Source: Xenopus tropicalis
Taxonomy: Eukaryota; Chordata; Amphibia; Anura; Pipidae
Direction: 5' to 3'
Assembly (NCBI RefSeq): GCF_000004195.4
Contig: NC_030677.2
Span: 176,626,019-176,690,018, forward strand
Length of the DNA: 64,000 nt
In this document: positions 42,601-48,600 of the stretch, in pieces
Layout: the number at the start of each line of letters is the position of its first letter
Position numbering within the stretch: position 1 is the stretch's first letter
Program-made: the position numbers and the translations under genes
The notes under the pieces: generated by a model
Database searches by the model: none
Seen by the model: only the letters and a program-made list of their open reading frames with translations
What the model was told of the DNA's origin: nothing

Positions 42601-45600
42601 GGGGGTGATATCACTCCAACTTGCAGCTCAGCAGAAAAGTGTGACTGAAGTTTATCAGGGCACAGGTCACATGGCTGTGGCACCCTGGGAAATGAAGAAT
42701 ATGGCTAGCCCTGTGTGAAATTTAAAAATGTAATATATAAAATAATTCTGCTGAAGAAGCTCTATGCGGTTATAAAAAAAAAAAAAAAAAGTTTTCCCAT
42801 GACAGTATTTCTTGAAACACTAACATCAGACCAGGTGCGGACTGAGATTCAAAACAGGCCCTGGCATTTTAAGTTCACAGAGGCCCAGCAAATATTGACT
42901 GTCTGTGGCATCTTACAGCAGCCCCTCTGGCATTTGTTAGAATTCACAGATTTCCAGTCCAGGCCTGCATCGAACCCGGCCCTAGTAAAGCTTACTATGG
43001 TCCCGATCACATTTACACACAGTAACATATGGACAAAGGTGATGTAACTGGACTTTGCAATTATTTTGCAAACTAACAAGTAGTTTTTTTTTACAGCTGC
43101 ACAATGTTTGGGGGGTTTCTAGCATGCACAGACAGCTTTGACTTGGTCATTTCAGAACCCTCCATTTCTTATTTTTCACTGTTCCTGGGTAGATTTACTG
43201 CAATGTTTAGGGCAGTGGCATTGCCTTAGTAAAAATCTTCATTACCGCTGGCACCTAATCTCCTTGACATGCCATCCCACCAGCAAGAATGCGAATTGCC
43301 AGTGGGATGGCATATGCATCGCTTCGGTTTCCTGAAGTGACCCGAAGTTGTCTCTCAAGGAAGGCAATTAGTTTTTTCTAGAAGGATGTTTTTGGGGTAT
43401 TGGTCCTACTATTTAATTGTAGTGCTTTGTTTGATGTACACCAGCAAGACGGATATTAATGTTCTCTCGGCTCTGGGGATAGGTAGAATAGGTACAGGTA
43501 TAGGTAAATCAAGGTTGTTAGCTGTAAAATTAGTTTTAGAGGACCAAAAGTGCTGGATTTGGAGCAAGCACACAGCATATGCATAAAAATGTGCTGGGAA
43601 CTTTTGGGTCCTAGGGCACTCATCTTAAATTCATTCTATATGGTGTAAGGGTAATGTACCACGAACAGATCTCTGCTACTGCAGGTGACTAATATGTCAG
43701 AAATGCCTTTCCACTGGCAACAAAGGGAATTGCTGGTGAAGAGGCCTACGCATCGCTTTGGTTTTATGAAGTCGCACAAAGTTGCCTTGCCTGCAGGAGG
43801 CAACTAATCTCTCCATAAGACATTACTCTGAGATACGCCCAAGGGAAGAAAATTTAAAAAGTGAACTAGTTTATCCCCTGCAGAAAGCGAGTTGTCAATA
43901 GAGTATCAAGTGCATCGATCAATATGTCCACAGATAATGTGTCCACATTCAAATGTCCTTCAGTTGGTGTATTTTGATTGCCAAAGAGAAGTGATGAGAG
44001 GAGGCATCCTGCCTTGTACCCGTGATTATACCTTTCCTTCCCCTTTAAAGAAATGTTAAATTCCTGGCAATTTATCTGCATACCCATCTTCTGCTGTAAG
44101 CTAAGCTTATGCTCTAGTGCCTAAGGCTATGAAAGAAAGCAATAACAACACATATAGTGCTGCATTTTTTGTATAGCTGACACACCCAGGCACACACAGT
44201 GCACATGATATCCTTTAATCCAAACAAAACCAAAATGTTCCTCTTACATTGGGGGTGCTTAACATTTTAGCACCCCCAAGTGACTTAGCCTTTCCTTCTC
44301 CTTTAAGTATATTAAAAAATAATTTAAACATTAAATTAAACTCAATAGGATTGTTTTGTCTCCAATAAGGATTAATGATCACTTATCATATCTGAGTTGG
44401 ATTAATTACAAGGTACTGTTTTATTATTATGGAGAAAAAGGAAATAGTTATAAAAAATGTAAATTTTTTGATTAAAATGAAGTCTATAGCAGATGACCTT
44501 CCTGTAATTCAGTTTTCTGGACAACAGGTTTCTGGATAACACATCCTATACCTATACTGGAAACACGCTGGTGCTCTGGCTGGAATCAAACCTAGGACCC
44601 CAACACTGCAACGCAGCAATGTTAAGCACTATGCTACCAATTTTTGCACGGCTTACATAAAAGACCTACCTCCCTTTAGGTAGGCCAAACAAGTGATTAA
44701 GTTGCCATAGGTATCCATATGTGAAGGAATTTACCCAGGGGAGAGGCTGTCACATAGAGGTGAGTTCAGGCTGCTTTAATGCGGGTGTGTCAAGAGGCCA
44801 AACAAAAGGATGTCACAGCTCATATTAGGCTGTAGCTGTGTTGCAGCCAGCATGCTCTGTTTAAGCAGTGGCAAGTGTGCACCAGAGAGACCAGGGACAG
44901 ACATAGGATATTTATTTTGTATCTTATAATATTTTCTTAAATGTAATTAGCTCTATAAAAAATGTTTGAGGGCTGTCCAACTGACGATCTGGCCCTCCTA
45001 TAGACTGTTATGGCCCTCAGACCTTCTCAGGGTGCCACAACCATGTGACCTGTGCTCTGATAAACTTCAGTCACACTTTACTGCTGAGCTGCAAGTTGGA
45101 GTGATATCACTCCCCTCCCAAAAGCAGATCAGCAGAACAATGGGAAGGCAGCAAGACAGCAGCTCCCAGTAGATATCAGAATAGCACTCAATGGTAATAA
45201 ATCCAAGTCGCACTTGTGACTCCTCCAGTTACATGGGAGTTGGAGAAACAATGGGTTATCTGAAAACAATTCTAATGTGTAGCACTGGCTCCTTCTGAAA
45301 GCTCAGACTCGGGCACAATGCCTGCAAACCAATATTACAACTAAAAAAAAAAATAAATTTGTTGGTTTAAAAAGAAAATTTTAAATGGTAGAATAAATAA
45401 TTTGCTATGTAAACAGTGTAATTTACCATCAAAATCATGGCAGTATCCCTTTAACACCAGCTGTGTCATTTTCTTGCCCCATAAGAGACAAGCAATATCA
45501 AAAAATGCAACTTGATATAGACAGACATTTTCTTAGCCTGCGTATAACAGCAGGCTGAGAAACCGCTACTCCAATCTGCTTTATGGTATGTCTGCACCAA

Positions 45601-48600
45601 GAGACACTGCGAAATCGAGAGCACAAACATGGAATGGATACAGGAAAAGGGGGCTTTACCTTGAATTGGTATGGTGGCCTGTCAATTTTATGATCATGTA
45701 CTAAAACCTCAATCAATTTAGTAAAACGGGACCAGGGAATGTGCATTTATTAATCCCTTATCTTCTGTATGCTTTTAAATAAAATGATATTACAGGCTCT
45801 TTATAAATAAACCTTCTTTTACTTTGCATAAAGATTTACAATCAAATAAATGCCAAAATATGTTTGTCAGAAGCATGGTTTGTGTTGATCTGAAACAGCG
45901 CATAATGTGCCCTTAGCATAAATACACATTACAGGGTTTGCTTATACACAGATCTCATTATAATTTCCTGCAAATATTTAACTTATAACAAGAAACATGG
46001 AAGACAAATTCATGTCCGTTTCAAGAATGATTTATAACTGTTCCTGTAATTATGTAATGTTTAGAGAAGGCGGGTACTCTGCAATTCCTGACAGATTTTG
46101 TGAGACATAGCACCCATGTGCAGGTTAATTATTACACTATTATGGCAGCGTGATTTTAGGGCAATTTAACATTCCTAGTATTTTGCTGACCATGCATTTT
46201 CCAGCTCCATGAAATTGCATGTACTAAAAAACACTGGCAATTGCCCCTTAGAGAAATAGGACACAGGGCTGTTTGGGGTGCCTTAAACACTTTGTTTTTA
46301 AGTAGCCAAAAAAATGACAAAGCACCAAATGGCCAGGCAAAACTACACATATCCAGGCACAGACATGGTCAGTACAGTAATATAAGCTGTGTTTACTTTG
46401 CTTGTGCAGGATAGTTACCCATGATTACAACACATTGTTTTTAAATAGCACACTATAAATTACACTTTTTTTTTTATTGCTTTTTTATTTTTCTACACTT
46501 TCAAAAGTTTCCAGTTACCTGCTCTGTAAGCACAGTCGCACACTTTCTAAATTGTTAGTGTTTGATATTAGTTACTGTCAAAGCTTCAAGTTGGGGAGCA
46601 TGCTCAGTAGGGCTGAGGCTGCTGCTGTTGAGATGACAGCAACCAAAGTATCAAACTGTAACAGTTCAGTGTAATTTATGTGTTCATATTTGGAGCCAAG
46701 TTATAGTTAAATTATGGTTGCAGTTCAAATGTAAAGCAGAGAACCATGAGTTTAATCAATAAATCAGGAGTGTTATTTTCAACACCAGTAAACATGTACA
46801 GGAAGCAATACTAAAAGGTCGCAGCAAAGTGTACAGAACCAACAACTTTTATCATATCAACTCTGCCCTTGAAGATTTAAACAGTTTAGACAAACCAGAG
46901 TACTGTTTATGCCAACTATTTTACCAGTTTATCAGAATTTAAAGCATTAAGCATTTTACAACAAATGCCAAGGGAAGTGTGATATGTATCCCTAGCAATG
47001 CAGTCTGTGGCCACTTGTAGCTGCCCGGAGGCTGACGGCTGAACTTAATAGCTTAGTAATAATGCCTACAATCTAAATACACTCTTTCAGTTCCAATAAC
47101 AATGAACTTGATTTAAATCACCACTGGAACATGCAGCTTCAACAATCTGACCCCCACATTGCACGTGAAACCTGGCACAGCAATTAGAGAGATTATATAC
47201 AAAATGCTACAATCTTATATACTGCTTTGTGGTAAAATGGTAATAATACTGCTGACAGTGATCCCATGTAAAGACTGTACTTTCAGTTTACATCTTTCTG
47301 CACAAAACACTTCTCCTTTTGTGTCGTGAACACATAGCGAAACTATCGGTATATTTAAACCACATCAAACTATTTTATTTGTAAGTTTAGATTTCCTTTT
47401 GCAGTATTTAATACTCCATATATTAACCTATTATCTGTATTTCCTCCTTAGTCTCTAGGTACAAATAAAAACCTATATAAATAAAATAAGGCATACAAAC
47501 ACAGAGGACCATTATGACTACTGTATATACTTTAGGCCAGGGGTCGGGAACCTTTTTGGCTGAGAGAGCCATTAACACCACATATTTTAAAATGTAATTC
47601 CGTGAGAGCCATACAATATGTTTGGCCACGGATGCTGCGGGGCAAGGTAGGGTGGGTCCCAAGGATGCTGGATGTGATGAGGAGGAGGGCGTGGCCTGTG
47701 CTCGGCGGAGAGAAGATGTTTTCTAAGGCTTAGAACACGTCTTCTATCCGCCGATCGCAGGCCACGCCCCCCGTTATTTTTTTTATCAAAGATTTGGCAG
47801 TGAGCCAGATGCAGCCATCAAAAGAGCCACATCTGGTTCGCAAGCCATAGGTTCCCTACCCCTGCTTTAGACGAAAAGAGCTTCATAAATATTCCCATAT
47901 TTTGTACCCAGTCACAACTTAAAAATATAATTTATAATAATAAGTTAATTAATTTTATTAATGGGAGATGTAATACCCCTCCTCCAATGAATGGGCCTTG
48001 GTAATGAGTGACAGGGACAAATACAACTGTACGAAGTAAAAGAAAAGCTATCATCTCAACTGGACTTACAAGTCATTATTAACATTATTACTTGGAAAAT
48101 GTAGGTTTGGTAATACCTTTTATTGGCTGAGTAGGTAAAATTACAAGCTTTTGAGATGATAATATTACATCTCTAATTCATGCTTAAAGATGCTACATTA
48201 AATGAAACTTTAATAGAAGACATTTATACACACCAAGATGGAATAGTGGGGGTTTAACAAATGACTGCCAAGTGGCAATTAGACAAGAAAAAAGTAAAGG
48301 ATAAGATAAGGGTTAGTTGAATGCAGAGTCTAGAAAGCCAACATTTTGGGAACAACCATACCCTTCCTTTGTTAACCTGACAAGCCCAGACTGGCAATCT
48401 GTTGGTTCTAGCAAATGCCAGATACCTGGTAGGGGCCAGTTTGGGCCTCTGTGTACTTGCAATGCCAATACACATTTTGACTCTCAGCCCAGACCTGCAG
48501 CTTGTTGATGGAAAGCTAACGTGGCGCCAACCTGATATGCTGCCATGTACTAATTTTGCCAAAATTGAATAATTCCACTTTTAATAAGGAGATGAACTCC

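Noticed and set aside
42108..43586. Possible ERAP2-like or other extra exons in LNPEP intron 1
   Set aside because: No M1 motif (FPCFDEP, GAMEN, HExxH, WFGNLVT) was found in any frame outside the assigned LNPEP exons.
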